The position numbers and the translations under genes are program-made. Under the pieces are notes generated by a model. That model was not told the DNA's origin. It was given only the letters and a program-made list of their open reading frames with translations, and made no database searches. This document shows, in pieces, positions 43,573 to 52,414 of a stretch of 64,000 bases of DNA. The DNA is from Planctomycetota bacterium. GTDB lineage: Bacteria > Planctomycetota > UBA1135 > GCA-002686595. The stretch is taken from contig NZBA01000050.1 in the NCBI GenBank assembly GCA_002686265.1, positions 310,001 through 374,000 on the forward strand, in the 5' to 3' direction. How positions within the stretch are numbered: the first letter of the stretch is position 1; each line of letters opens with the position of its first letter.

Positions 43573-43598
43573 CAAACCTAATCCGCACGGTAGGTTTG
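43573..43598 (-). promoter_or_regulatory. AT-rich 8-bp inverted repeat upstream of radical SAM gene
   Basis: CAAACCTA and TAGGTTTG are perfect inverted arms around 10 bases, 63 bp upstream of the start at 43509. The arms are much richer in A+T than their surroundings. On the minus strand TTGCAC and TAGGTT lie 17 bp apart across the repeat, a weak promoter-like pair. Confidence 0.4.
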
Positions 43599-43660
43599 TG
43601 CAACGAGGCTCGCTCGGAGTGTCCCTACGGCAATCTATCGGCCGCCGCGGCTTCGGCCAT

Positions 43661-43679
43661 GCGGGCCTTTCCGGCCCGC
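43661..43679 (-). terminator. Hairpin after the flippase gene
   Basis: GCGGGCC and GGCCCGC form a 7-bp stem with a 5-base loop, 11 bp beyond the flippase stop in the direction of transcription. There is no T-tract. It may separate the flippase operon from the radical SAM gene. Confidence 0.4.
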
Positions 43680-43690
43680 GTGGGGGAGCT

Positions 43691-45073
43691 TCAGGCCTCC
43701 TTGCCCCCTTCCGGCGCCGTAGACGCCGCCGCCCCACCCCAGACGCCTCCCCCGCGCCGCACGCTGCGGAAGAACCAGGCCGCGTACACCAAGTGCACGA
43801 CGGTCCACGACTGATACAGAGACAGGCCCCAGGCGGTGCCGGTGTAGGGCACGGTCAGGATCAACCAGACATTGGTCGGGATCGTGATCACCGCACCGAT
43901 CAACGTGATCACGAGCAAGGCCTTGATGCGGTTGGCGACGATGTAGAAGGACTCGACCGTCGACCCGAAGCCGTAGGGGATGTAGCCGATCACCAGGATC
44001 GCGGCGAAGGTGAAGACCGGGCGCACGTAGTCCTCGGGAAACAGGAGCGTCACCATCCACGGCACGAGCGCCAGCAGCAGCAGTTCACAGACCGCGATCA
44101 GGCTGCCGGTGATCAGGGTCGCCTTGACGAACAAGGTCCGGAAGCGGTCGATGTCCTTCTTCCCGGCCAGTTCGCCCAAGGCCGGCAGCAGGGTGCGGCT
44201 GACGCCGAGGGCGAGCATCATCGGCACCATCATGATGCGGTGCGCGATGTGGAAGTAGGTCACCCACGAAACGCCCGCCACGACGCCGATGATCAGGCGC
44301 GGGAAGACGGTCCCGAAGAGTGACTGACCGTTCTTCAGGAACGCCACGCGCACGCCCTGCCGGATCCCCTGGCGCACCTTGACCTCGCGCATGCGCGCCA
44401 CGATCTGGCGCGCGCTGGGAAGCGGGTGGCCGCCGTCCTTGCGCGCCTCGCGGTACAGCTCCGAGGCCAGGATCGATCCGATCACGCTGGCGCCCAGGGT
44501 GCCGATGATCGCGCCCTCGGCCGAGCCGGTGATCGTCGCGCCCAGGATCACCAGGAAGAAGCGCACCAGCTCGTGCCCGTTCTCCACCTGCCCCAGGAAG
44601 AACATGCGCCGCGTCCCCTGGAAGGAGACCATGGCCACGACCCGCGGTAGCTCCAGCAGCGGTTGAGCGCAGAGCCAGGCCGCCCACACGCCCACCTCGC
44701 GCGAACCGTACAGGCGCTCGCCCACGGTCGGCAGGATGAGAGCGCCGCCGATGAGCAGCAGGGTGCCGAACAGCAGCACGGCCTTGGCCATGAAGGTCAC
44801 CCAGCCCGAGGACTTGTACTCGTTGTCGCGCGCCGCCGCCGCGGCGATCTGGCTGGTCGTCGCCTGGGCGACGCCGACACTGATCATGAAGTAGAACAGC
44901 GCCTGGAGGGAGATTGCCGAGACATACAGGCCCTGGCCGTGAGCGCCCAGGAGAAAGGCCAGAGCCACCGCCGAGGCGAGCTGGCTGGCCTGATTGATCA
45001 TCCCCGCTACCTGCAAGGTGGCGGCGTCACGCACGAAGCGGTTGCGCAGCCAAGTTACGGGGTGGAGATTCAC
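43691..45073 (-). CDS. Polysaccharide flippase (Wzx/MATE-like)
   Basis: This 460-residue polytopic membrane protein has about 12-14 hydrophobic segments. The first pair (LQVAGMINQASQLASAVALAFLLGAHGQGLYV) has the polysaccharide-synthase/MOP fold pattern. RLIIGVVAGVSWVTYFHIAHRI and VPMMLALGVSRTLLPALGELAG begin the second half. It would move lipid-linked repeat units across the inner membrane. The start is GTG at 45073, overlapping the upstream glycosyltransferase stop in GTGA; upstream in-frame sequence is the shadow of that gene. A hairpin follows the stop. Confidence 0.9.
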   Translation of the reverse strand: MNLHPVTWLRNRFVRDAATLQVAGMINQASQLASAVALAFLLGAHGQGLYVSAISLQALFYFMISVGVAQATTSQIAAAAARDNEYKSSGWVTFMAKAVLLFGTLLLIGGALILPTVGERLYGSREVGVWAAWLCAQPLLELPRVVAMVSFQGTRRMFFLGQVENGHELVRFFLVILGATITGSAEGAIIGTLGASVIGSILASELYREARKDGGHPLPSARQIVARMREVKVRQGIRQGVRVAFLKNGQSLFGTVFPRLIIGVVAGVSWVTYFHIAHRIMMVPMMLALGVSRTLLPALGELAGKKDIDRFRTLFVKATLITGSLIAVCELLLLALVPWMVTLLFPEDYVRPVFTFAAILVIGYIPYGFGSTVESFYIVANRIKALLVITLIGAVITIPTNVWLILTVPYTGTAWGLSLYQSWTVVHLVYAAWFFRSVRRGGGVWGGAAASTAPEGGKEA

Positions 45074-46233
45074 GGCGCGCCCTCGCGGTAGAGGTCCAAG
45101 ACCCGGCGCGCGTTGTGCTCCCACGAGCAGGCGCGGGCGTGCTCGATGCCGCCGGCCCCCAGCTCCCCCCGCAGCACCGGATCGTCCAACAGGCGACTCA
45201 TGGCCTCCGCCACAGCCGCGCGCTCGGGAGCGACCAACAGCCCGCTGCGCCCGGCGAGGACGGCGTCCTCGGATCCGCTGTCGGTTGTCCCAATGACCGG
45301 CGTGCCGGCCGCGGAGGCCTCCAGGTAGACGATCCCGAAGCCCTCGAAGCCGCCGTCGCCGGCGGTCACCGGCGTGTGCACGAAAACCTCCGCGCGCTGC
45401 AGGAGATCGACCTTCTCGTCCTCGGAGACGTTGCCCAGAAAGTGCACCCGCTCGCACAACCCGGCCCCCTCCACGAGCGATTCCAGAGAGCGCTGGTACT
45501 CGTCGTCCCCGTGCTTGCCGACCAGGAAGTGATGCAGGTCCGGGCGCTTGGCGGCGACGTCGCACCAGGCCGCCAGGGCCAAGTGGTGGCCCTTGCGTTC
45601 CTTCAGCTCGCCGATCGAGAGGGTGAATCGCCGCTCGCTCCATGGGCGATCGGCGAGGGCGCGCGGGCTCTCGTAGTGGCTGGCCGCAACCGCGTTCGGG
45701 ATCACGCACGGGCAGCGGTCCCGGCCACCCACCTCCCCCATTTGAGCGGTCAGGCGCCGCGCCGTGTAGCCGCTGACGGCGATCATCGCCGCGAAGCGCC
45801 GATAGGCCCAGAGGGCCTTGGCGCGGTGACGTCGGGTCTTGAGGGGCTGGATCGTGTAAGTCCCGTGGGCCGTCGCCACGCAGGGCCGCCCGGCCAGGCG
45901 CGCGCCAAGGAGCCCGAGAAAACTGTGCGGGTAGTCCTTGATGGCATGCACGAGGTCCGCGCGCCGGGCCGCACGCCAGACCCCGGGGAGACTCGCGAGC
46001 AGGCTGCACCAGAAACGCAGCGGCGACATGTAGAAGAAGTAATCCGGAGGCAGGCCGACCGCCACCTTCCAGTGCGCGGGCACGTCGGCCGAGCTCGGGC
46101 GGTGCTTGCGCGCGAGCAACACCTCGACCTCCAACCCTTCGTGGACCTGTTCGAGGGCGGCGATCAGGCGCACAGCGTAGCGCCCGACGCCGTCGAGGTC
46201 GGAGAGGGAATCGGTGAGGAAGAGGACCCGCAT
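45070..46233 (-). CDS. GT4 family glycosyltransferase
   Basis: This 387-residue GT-B glycosyltransferase has the N-terminal MRVLFLTDSLSDLDGVGRYAVRLI acceptor domain and AHGTYTIQPLKTRRHRAK. The donor domain has LSIGELKERKGHHLAL and EGFGIVYLEASAAGTPVIGT, the E-x7-E motif of GT4. It adds a sugar to the lipid-linked glycan at the cytosolic face; donor and acceptor are not predictable. Its stop overlaps the flippase GTG start. Confidence 0.92.
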   Translation of the reverse strand: MRVLFLTDSLSDLDGVGRYAVRLIAALEQVHEGLEVEVLLARKHRPSSADVPAHWKVAVGLPPDYFFYMSPLRFWCSLLASLPGVWRAARRADLVHAIKDYPHSFLGLLGARLAGRPCVATAHGTYTIQPLKTRRHRAKALWAYRRFAAMIAVSGYTARRLTAQMGEVGGRDRCPCVIPNAVAASHYESPRALADRPWSERRFTLSIGELKERKGHHLALAAWCDVAAKRPDLHHFLVGKHGDDEYQRSLESLVEGAGLCERVHFLGNVSEDEKVDLLQRAEVFVHTPVTAGDGGFEGFGIVYLEASAAGTPVIGTTDSGSEDAVLAGRSGLLVAPERAAVAEAMSRLLDDPVLRGELGAGGIEHARACSWEHNARRVLDLYREGAP

Positions 46234-46292
46234 GGGGATGGGGATCGCCGCATGCTATCGAGCCCCTCGGCCCAGTCCACGCGCAACCTCGA

Positions 46293-47483
46293 TCAGCCGG
46301 CGGCGCGCGACGCCATCCAGTCCACCAGCCGCTTCGCGCGGGCGTCCCAGGTGTGTTCCCAGGCGCGCTCGCCGAGGCGCCGGCCGAGGCTCACGCGCAG
46401 GGCTTCGTCACCCAGCACCACGCGCACACCCGCCGCGAGGGCACCGGGATCGTCGGGCGCCACGAGCCAGGCGTCCTCGCCGTGGACCAACACCTCGCGC
46501 AGACTCGGAAGGTCGCTCGCCACGAGGGGCAGGGCCGCCGCCATGGCCTCGAAGACCTTCAGGGGCGAGGTGTAGCGCGCGCTGATCGCGGGTCGTGAGC
46601 GGTTGGGGACGACCCCGACATCCGCCGCCGCCAGGTACAGCGGGACGCGCTCGGGAGGCTGGAAGCCATCGAACCTGACCTGCTCGACGCCCCGGGCCGC
46701 CCGGCGCAGGCGCGCCACGTCCGTGTCCATGCCGCCGGCGATGACGACTTGCGCTCCCTCCAGCTCGCGCGCCGCCTCGACCAGGAGCTCGACGCCCTTC
46801 CACTCCAAGAGGCCGCCGGTGTAGACGACGACGGGGCGCTCGGGCTCGAGGCCCAGCTCGCGCCGCGCCCGCTCCTTGTCGGGGAGCGCGGTGAAGCGCT
46901 CTGGGGCGAAGCCGTCATGCTCGACGCGCACGGCGTCCGCACCCAGCCCGAGAGCCAGGAGATCCTCGCGCACGCCGCCGGAGATCGCGACCACCCCGGC
47001 CACAGCCGGCGCGCACTCGGCGAGCCAGCGCCGCCGCGTCCGGCCGCCGGGGACTCGGTGCACCTCGAGGAACACTCCGCGCCTACCGCCGCGCACGAGA
47101 GCGCGCGCCACCTCGATCTCTCGCGAAAGGACCCAGGCCTGATCGGGTGCAGCCGCCACGTAACGCGCCGCTCGCCGAGCGAAAGAGAGCTCCTGCAGGC
47201 GAGCGGGAAAGTACTGCAGGCGGCGCGGGACGCGGTCGATCCAGTCCACGCAGCCGACCGCACGCACGGCGGGCACAGCCTCGCCGCTCCCCGCCGCCTG
47301 GTAGTAGGCCCACAGCTCCTCCGGCGCGACCCGCGGCGTATCGCGCCTAGCCGCATGCACCAGGGTCGTCGCGCAGCCCGCGCGTGTGAAGGCCGCGGCC
47401 ACCTGGGCTACCTGCAGCGACTGCGCCCTCTGGGAGGGCATGCGTGCGTTGGCGACGAGGAACAGGGCGTGGGGGCCGCTCAC
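46293..47483 (-). CDS. GT4 family glycosyltransferase
   Basis: This 396-residue GT-B protein begins MSGPHALFLVANARMPSQRAQSLQ. The donor-binding domain includes VVYTGGLLEWKGVELLVEAA and KVFEAMAAALPLVASDLPSLREVL, in which the second Glu of the E-x7-E motif sits. The start is GTG at 47483, overlapping the upstream sulfatase-fold gene stop in GTGA. It is followed 59 bp later by another GT4 gene. The donor sugar is unknown. Confidence 0.91.
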   Translation of the reverse strand: MSGPHALFLVANARMPSQRAQSLQVAQVAAAFTRAGCATTLVHAARRDTPRVAPEELWAYYQAAGSGEAVPAVRAVGCVDWIDRVPRRLQYFPARLQELSFARRAARYVAAAPDQAWVLSREIEVARALVRGGRRGVFLEVHRVPGGRTRRRWLAECAPAVAGVVAISGGVREDLLALGLGADAVRVEHDGFAPERFTALPDKERARRELGLEPERPVVVYTGGLLEWKGVELLVEAARELEGAQVVIAGGMDTDVARLRRAARGVEQVRFDGFQPPERVPLYLAAADVGVVPNRSRPAISARYTSPLKVFEAMAAALPLVASDLPSLREVLVHGEDAWLVAPDDPGALAAGVRVVLGDEALRVSLGRRLGERAWEHTWDARAKRLVDWMASRAAG

Positions 47484-49531
47484 CCCCCCCCACCGCCTTC
47501 CGGATCCTCGGGCGCCACGCCGAAGCTGTCGGTGTAGCCGAGGTCGTGCAGCAGCCGCCGCTGCTCGAGGTCGCGCGGGCTAGCGGCGAAGTCGCTGTGG
47601 GGAATCGGCAGGGCGGCGTTCCACTCGAACAGAGCCTTGTACAGCCGGCGAGCCTCCTCTGGGTGCTCGCCCAGGGCGTTGTCCCACTCCTCGGGGTCGC
47701 GCGCGAGGTCGAAGAGCCGCACCGGGCCACGGGTGGGATCGGAGAGTACGCGTACGTCCTCCACGTCCAGCAGGGTGCGCGGCACGATCAGCTTGTAGCG
47801 CGCGCTCTGGATCGAGACGAAGAGGTGGTTCTCCGCGAAGCTGAACTCCTTGACCGCCGCCGCGCGCTCCTCGCTGAACAGCGGGCGCAAAGAGACACCG
47901 TCCACGCGCGCGTAGGGGTCGTCCTCGGGTTCCTCCGGCAGCTCCATCCCCAGGAGATCGCAGACGGTCGGAAACAGGTCGACACTCTCCACGAGCGCGG
48001 CGACGCGCAGGTCCTCGGGCAGCAGCTCGGCGCAGCTCATGATCAGAGGCACACGCAGGTTCGTCTGCCACATGTGGTTGTGCTCCCAGATCCCCTTCCG
48101 CTCGCCGAGGTCCTCGCCGTGGTCGGCGGTGACGATCACCAGGGTCTCCTCGAGCACGCCGAGCTCCCCGAGCTCGCTCAGCAGCTCCCCGATCATGGCG
48201 TCGGCCTGGGTAACGCCGGCCTTGTAGAGGTTTCGGATCTGGGCCACATCCGCCGCGTCGGGTTCCTGCACGCCCTCCTCGATGGCGATGCGGTGCTCCG
48301 CGTAAAACGCCTGGACAGGCCCGTCGTAGGCCGGATCGCAGTACATCTCCTTGAAGATCGCCGGCGGGTCGTAGGGCGTGTGGGTCGAGTACAGGTGCAC
48401 CATCGCGACCCAGCGCCGGTCGGCGTTCGCCCGCAGCCACTTGCGCGCCAGGGATACCACCAAGCTCGAATCCACTCGCTGCTGGATCTTGTTCTTGAAG
48501 ATCCACGGCAGCAGCTCGGAGCGGAAGACGCTCCACTCACTGTCGGTCTCGACGATGTCGTGCCCCATCATCGCCTCGGCGTAGACATCGAAGCCGCGCG
48601 CGAGCCCGGAGCCGTGGGAGAGGGCGCCGGTCATGAAGGTCCCGCCCGTGAAATCCTCGTCGCGCATCGTCCAGCCGCCCGTGTGGCGGCCGGTCTTCAG
48701 ATGAAACGGCAAGGTCACGTTCGAACGTACCATGCGCACGCCCGCCTTCTGGGCGATCAGGCCGTGGCGCCGCGGATACTTGCCGGTGAAAAAGGACCCG
48801 AAGCTGGTCCAAGTGTAGGGAGCCTGGACGAAGCAGTTCTCGAACAACACGCCTCGACTCGCCAAGTCGTCGAGCACCGGCGTCCGCACCTCCTCGCTCC
48901 CGTAGCAGGCCAGGTGGTCGGCGCGTAGGGCATCGACGACGACCAGCAGCACGTTGGGCATGGCGGCGTTGCGCTCGGACAGCTCGCCGCGGCTTGCGAC
49001 GGCCCGCCGCTCGCCGGCGACGAACAGCGCTCCCCCCAACCCGGCGGCCAAGGCCAGCCCACAGACGATCGAAAAGACCGCGCGCGGCAGGCGTGAACAG
49101 ATACCGGCGAGGAACCACGCGGCGACGGCGGCTACCAGAAACTGGACCAGGGCCGCTGTGAGGCGCTCGGGCGAGACCGAGGAGTGTCCCTCGAACACGA
49201 AGGGCCGCGTCCACCAGTACAGCTCGACGAACAGCCCGAGGAGCAGCCCCGCCGCCAGCAGCCGGCGCCGCCGCGCCCGCCGCGCAAGACGTCGCATGAG
49301 AGGGTGCAGCGCGGCGCCGGCGAGGCCCAGCAGCAGGGCGTAGCCGGCGCTGTAGGAGCCGACCGCGGCTGCGTAGCAGCCAAGCAGCGCGCGGGACCCC
49401 GCGGGCCCGTGCAGACGAGTGTCCGCGACAGCGGCGTCCACCAATCCGAAGAGCAGGCCCGCGCAGCAGGCAGCCTCCAGCGCCGCCCGGACCGTTGCGC
49501 CTCGCCCGGCGTCCTCTTCCCTCACGTTCAT
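47480..49531 (-). CDS. Sulfatase-fold (alkaline phosphatase superfamily) membrane enzyme
   Basis: This is a 683-residue protein with an N-terminal membrane part of about five helices (residues 25-190) and a C-terminal sulfatase-fold domain. Metal-binding motifs are NVLLVVVDALRADH and TADHGEDLGE. The nucleophile region reads YTWTSFGSFFTGKYPRRHG, so the usual Cys/Ser-x-Pro-x-Arg formylglycine motif is absent and Thr occupies the likely position, as in phosphoethanolamine transferases and LtaS. It may therefore move a phospho-group rather than hydrolyse sulfate. ATG 49531 is the first codon consistent with the membrane part. Confidence 0.85.
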   Translation of the reverse strand: MNVREEDAGRGATVRAALEAACCAGLLFGLVDAAVADTRLHGPAGSRALLGCYAAAVGSYSAGYALLLGLAGAALHPLMRRLARRARRRRLLAAGLLLGLFVELYWWTRPFVFEGHSSVSPERLTAALVQFLVAAVAAWFLAGICSRLPRAVFSIVCGLALAAGLGGALFVAGERRAVASRGELSERNAAMPNVLLVVVDALRADHLACYGSEEVRTPVLDDLASRGVLFENCFVQAPYTWTSFGSFFTGKYPRRHGLIAQKAGVRMVRSNVTLPFHLKTGRHTGGWTMRDEDFTGGTFMTGALSHGSGLARGFDVYAEAMMGHDIVETDSEWSVFRSELLPWIFKNKIQQRVDSSLVVSLARKWLRANADRRWVAMVHLYSTHTPYDPPAIFKEMYCDPAYDGPVQAFYAEHRIAIEEGVQEPDAADVAQIRNLYKAGVTQADAMIGELLSELGELGVLEETLVIVTADHGEDLGERKGIWEHNHMWQTNLRVPLIMSCAELLPEDLRVAALVESVDLFPTVCDLLGMELPEEPEDDPYARVDGVSLRPLFSEERAAAVKEFSFAENHLFVSIQSARYKLIVPRTLLDVEDVRVLSDPTRGPVRLFDLARDPEEWDNALGEHPEEARRLYKALFEWNAALPIPHSDFAASPRDLEQRRLLHDLGYTDSFGVAPEDPEGGGGG

Positions 49532-49550
49532 GGGCACGAGGCTACAACCC

Positions 49551-51338
49551 TCACGACAGCCTGTAACGGATCTCGTCGCCTGCGTCGACGACCTCGGCGG
49601 CCAGCTGGGGGACGCGATAGGTACTCTCCCCCACGGCCCCGCGCGCCGCGAGACGCTCGTGCACCCGCAGGCCCCCCCCGTCCACGCTGAAGCGGCGCTC
49701 GACGCAGGTCCCCTCCACGGGCATCCCGTCCCGCCAGGCGAGGGGGCCGCGCAGGAGCACGCCGTCCGTGTCGACCTGCAAGGCCGGGGCGAGGGCGAAG
49801 GCACTGCTCACTCGCGGATGGGCGAACGCCGCGACACCTCGCAGCAGGACGCGCCACGGGGTGCGCAGGGCCTCGCCGAACCGTCGAGCGCGCAAGTGGA
49901 CCCGCGCCAGCCAGAGGCTGAAGCGCAGCTCCCGCCCGCCCGCCCGCCAGCCGCGACGCGGCGAGGGGAGACCGCGGCACCCCGACCACTCGGCCTCCTG
50001 GCTCCCGCCGAGACGGCAACGCTCGAGCAACTCGGCTCCGTCGGCGCGGCGCACGACGCGCAGTAGCCCCGCTCCATGCGGGCTGCCGTGGTGCACGTTG
50101 ACCCCCGGGCGCCGACCGCGCACCCAGGCGACGATCGCACCGTCCTCGATGCGCGCCAGGGATGCGTCGGAGAAGTGGCGCACGCGCACGACATCGCGGT
50201 CGCCCGCGCCCACAGCCGGCGGCCTCCGCAGGATCGCCTCGAGGTCCTCCGCGGCGCGCGCCATCCACATCGCGTGCCCGGCCCAAAACACGGGGCACTG
50301 GTAGCTCCGCCCGCGCCCCGGCCCGGGCCGGTGGCTGCCTAGGCGGCCGTCGGCGTCGAGGTGCGCCGCCCAGGCACGGAAGGAAGCGACGGCCGCGTCG
50401 GCCAGTTCCTCCCCTCCGAAGTGCCGCCAGCCACGAGCCAGAGCGAAGGTGTCGAAGGGATGCGAAGCCACCTCGTAGGTCGCACCCCAGTACCAAGGCT
50501 TGGCCTCGACCAGGCCGCACTTGATCCCGTCCGGACCGGTCAGCGCCGACAGGAACGCGAGTCCGCGCACGAGAGGACCGCGCAAGCCCGCGTCCCCGGG
50601 GTCGCGCCCCAAGCGCTCGAGAGCGTGCAGCACGAAGGCGGTGACCCGCGACTGATAGTAGGCCGAGACGTCGCTCGCCCCGACGTGCTCGGCGCCCCAC
50701 TCCAGTGGGTGGTAGGGGTAGCTCCCGTCCGGGTGCTGGATCGCGCCCAGGAGCTCGATCGCCTCCATGGCGGCATCCTCGAGCACGTCGTCGTGCTCGA
50801 GGGCCCAGGCCGCCGCCAGGCCCGTCAGCCCCCAAGCGCGCTGCGCCGGGATACCCTTGTCGAGCGCCGCGTAGCGCAAGTAGGTGCGCGCGTGCAGCAG
50901 GGAAGCCGCGGAGAGGGCTTCGGTATCGGTCGGCTCGAGCTCCTCGCCCAGCTCACCCACCAGCTGGGCCAAGGCGTCGCTGGCGGCGCCGCCGTCGATC
51001 ACGCTGTTGGAGCAGTTGAAGGGGTCGTGACGCCCCGGACGGAAAGTGTGCGCCGGGCTGGTCCCCTCGCGTTCGAGATTCGATACGAGCCGCCGTCCCT
51101 GCTCCAGAGCCACCGCCGCCAGCCGCGCGCGGTCCGCCCGCGGGTCCATGCGGCGCAGCTCCAAAGCCACGACGATCGCGCCGGCACTCTTGCCGCCGTG
51201 CTCGACGCGGTGCTCGGGGCACACGATCCTTCCCCGCCCGTCGCGCAAGGAGAGCATCCAGTCCAGGGTCCTGCGCAGGGGCGCCAGGAGCTCCTCGCGC
51301 ACGCCCGGAGCCACGGAATCGGCCTCGGATCGCGTCAC
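49551..51338 (-). CDS. Alpha/alpha-toroid protein of unknown function
   Basis: This 595-residue protein has an N-terminal two-thirds of helix pairs with W, G and aromatic signatures (TLDWMLSLRDGRGRI, DGSYPYHPLEWGAEHVG, KPWYWGATYEVASHPFDTFALARGW). These suggest an alpha/alpha toroid as in terpene-cyclase-like or glycan lyase and hydrolase folds. The last third is beta-rich (VRVRHFSDASLARIEDGAIVAWV). No secretion signal is obvious. GTG at 51338 overlaps the GT4 stop in GTGA. The context suggests glycan processing, but no catalytic residues can be assigned with confidence. Confidence 0.75.
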   Translation of the reverse strand: MTRSEADSVAPGVREELLAPLRRTLDWMLSLRDGRGRIVCPEHRVEHGGKSAGAIVVALELRRMDPRADRARLAAVALEQGRRLVSNLEREGTSPAHTFRPGRHDPFNCSNSVIDGGAASDALAQLVGELGEELEPTDTEALSAASLLHARTYLRYAALDKGIPAQRAWGLTGLAAAWALEHDDVLEDAAMEAIELLGAIQHPDGSYPYHPLEWGAEHVGASDVSAYYQSRVTAFVLHALERLGRDPGDAGLRGPLVRGLAFLSALTGPDGIKCGLVEAKPWYWGATYEVASHPFDTFALARGWRHFGGEELADAAVASFRAWAAHLDADGRLGSHRPGPGRGRSYQCPVFWAGHAMWMARAAEDLEAILRRPPAVGAGDRDVVRVRHFSDASLARIEDGAIVAWVRGRRPGVNVHHGSPHGAGLLRVVRRADGAELLERCRLGGSQEAEWSGCRGLPSPRRGWRAGGRELRFSLWLARVHLRARRFGEALRTPWRVLLRGVAAFAHPRVSSAFALAPALQVDTDGVLLRGPLAWRDGMPVEGTCVERRFSVDGGGLRVHERLAARGAVGESTYRVPQLAAEVVDAGDEIRYRLS

Positions 51339-52414
51339 GTTCCGGCGCCGGCGGGCGCCGCCTCCATCTCCCGCACCAGGCGCATCATGAGCCCGTCGAC
51401 CTCGTGGCCCTCGCGCACGATGGCGCGCAGGCGCCCGCCGAGGAGCGCACGCTCCTCGCTCGCCAGGCGCAAGAGGCTCTCGATGCGCCCGGCGAGCTCC
51501 TCGGGGCGGCCGGTCTCGAAGAGCAGCTGCTCGGCTTCCTCCCCCAGCGGCGCCAGAACGCCCGCCGCCGCGTCGCTGCACGACACGACCGGCCGCCGGC
51601 AGGCCATCGCCTCCAGGAGGGTCTTGTCGAGGCTGCCGGTCAAGCTGGCGTTCACGACGCACACGGCGCGCCGGTAGACATCGACCACCTCGCGGTAGGG
51701 AACGGCCCCGTGGAGAGCGACGCACCCGGCGAGATCGGGCCGAGCGATGCGCGCGCGGACCTCCGTCAGAGTCTGGGAGTCGGCCCGCGTCATGCCCGGC
51801 CCCACGAGGTCGAGCCCGAGCTCGAAGCCGCGCCCGCGCAGCAGCGCCAGAGCCTCGAGGATCGTGAGCGGGTCCTTGCGCGGCGTGAGCCTGCCCACCG
51901 AGAGCAGCCGCGGCGGCTCGTCGCTCGGCGCCTCCCCCACGTCGAAGTGCCCGAGGTCGATGCCGTGCCCGGTCACGACGCAGCGCTGCGTCGGCACGCG
52001 CATGGACTCCGCGGACGCGGTGAACACGCGGTCGACTTGCTCGACGGCCAGGCGCAGGCGGCGGTCGACGCCCGCGTGGGTGTACCACAGGAACAGGCCC
52101 GCTCCCGCACGCCGCGCCGGCCGCCGCGCCACGAGGACGTAGCGCGGCACCATGTGGGCCAGTACCGCGTCGAATCCCTCCTCCTCGAGGGCCTCGCGCA
52201 GGGCCGCACGGTAGCGCAGGTAGCGTCGGACGACTCCTCGCCGCCCGATCTCGCGACAGTCGACATTGGCGGGCAGGTCATCGGTCCTGCCGACATCGAG
52301 GGCGACGACGCGCACGCGCTCGCAGTGCCGGGCCAGCCCGCGCACCCAGCGCGAGAAGAACCCCAATACGGCGTCATCGGCGTCGATCACCTGGGTCAAG
52401 AGCAGCAGCCTCAT
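51335..52414 (-). CDS. GT4 family glycosyltransferase
   Basis: This 359-residue GT-B enzyme begins MRLLLLTQVIDADDAVLGFF. The donor domain has LLSVGRLTPRKDPLTILEALALL and SLDKTLLEAMACRRPVVSCSDA. ATG 52414 overlaps the upstream glycosyltransferase stop (ATGA), and its own stop overlaps the toroid gene start (GTGA). It would extend the lipid-linked oligosaccharide. Confidence 0.92.
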   Translation of the reverse strand: MRLLLLTQVIDADDAVLGFFSRWVRGLARHCERVRVVALDVGRTDDLPANVDCREIGRRGVVRRYLRYRAALREALEEEGFDAVLAHMVPRYVLVARRPARRAGAGLFLWYTHAGVDRRLRLAVEQVDRVFTASAESMRVPTQRCVVTGHGIDLGHFDVGEAPSDEPPRLLSVGRLTPRKDPLTILEALALLRGRGFELGLDLVGPGMTRADSQTLTEVRARIARPDLAGCVALHGAVPYREVVDVYRRAVCVVNASLTGSLDKTLLEAMACRRPVVSCSDAAAGVLAPLGEEAEQLLFETGRPEELAGRIESLLRLASEERALLGGRLRAIVREGHEVDGLMMRLVREMEAAPAGAGT

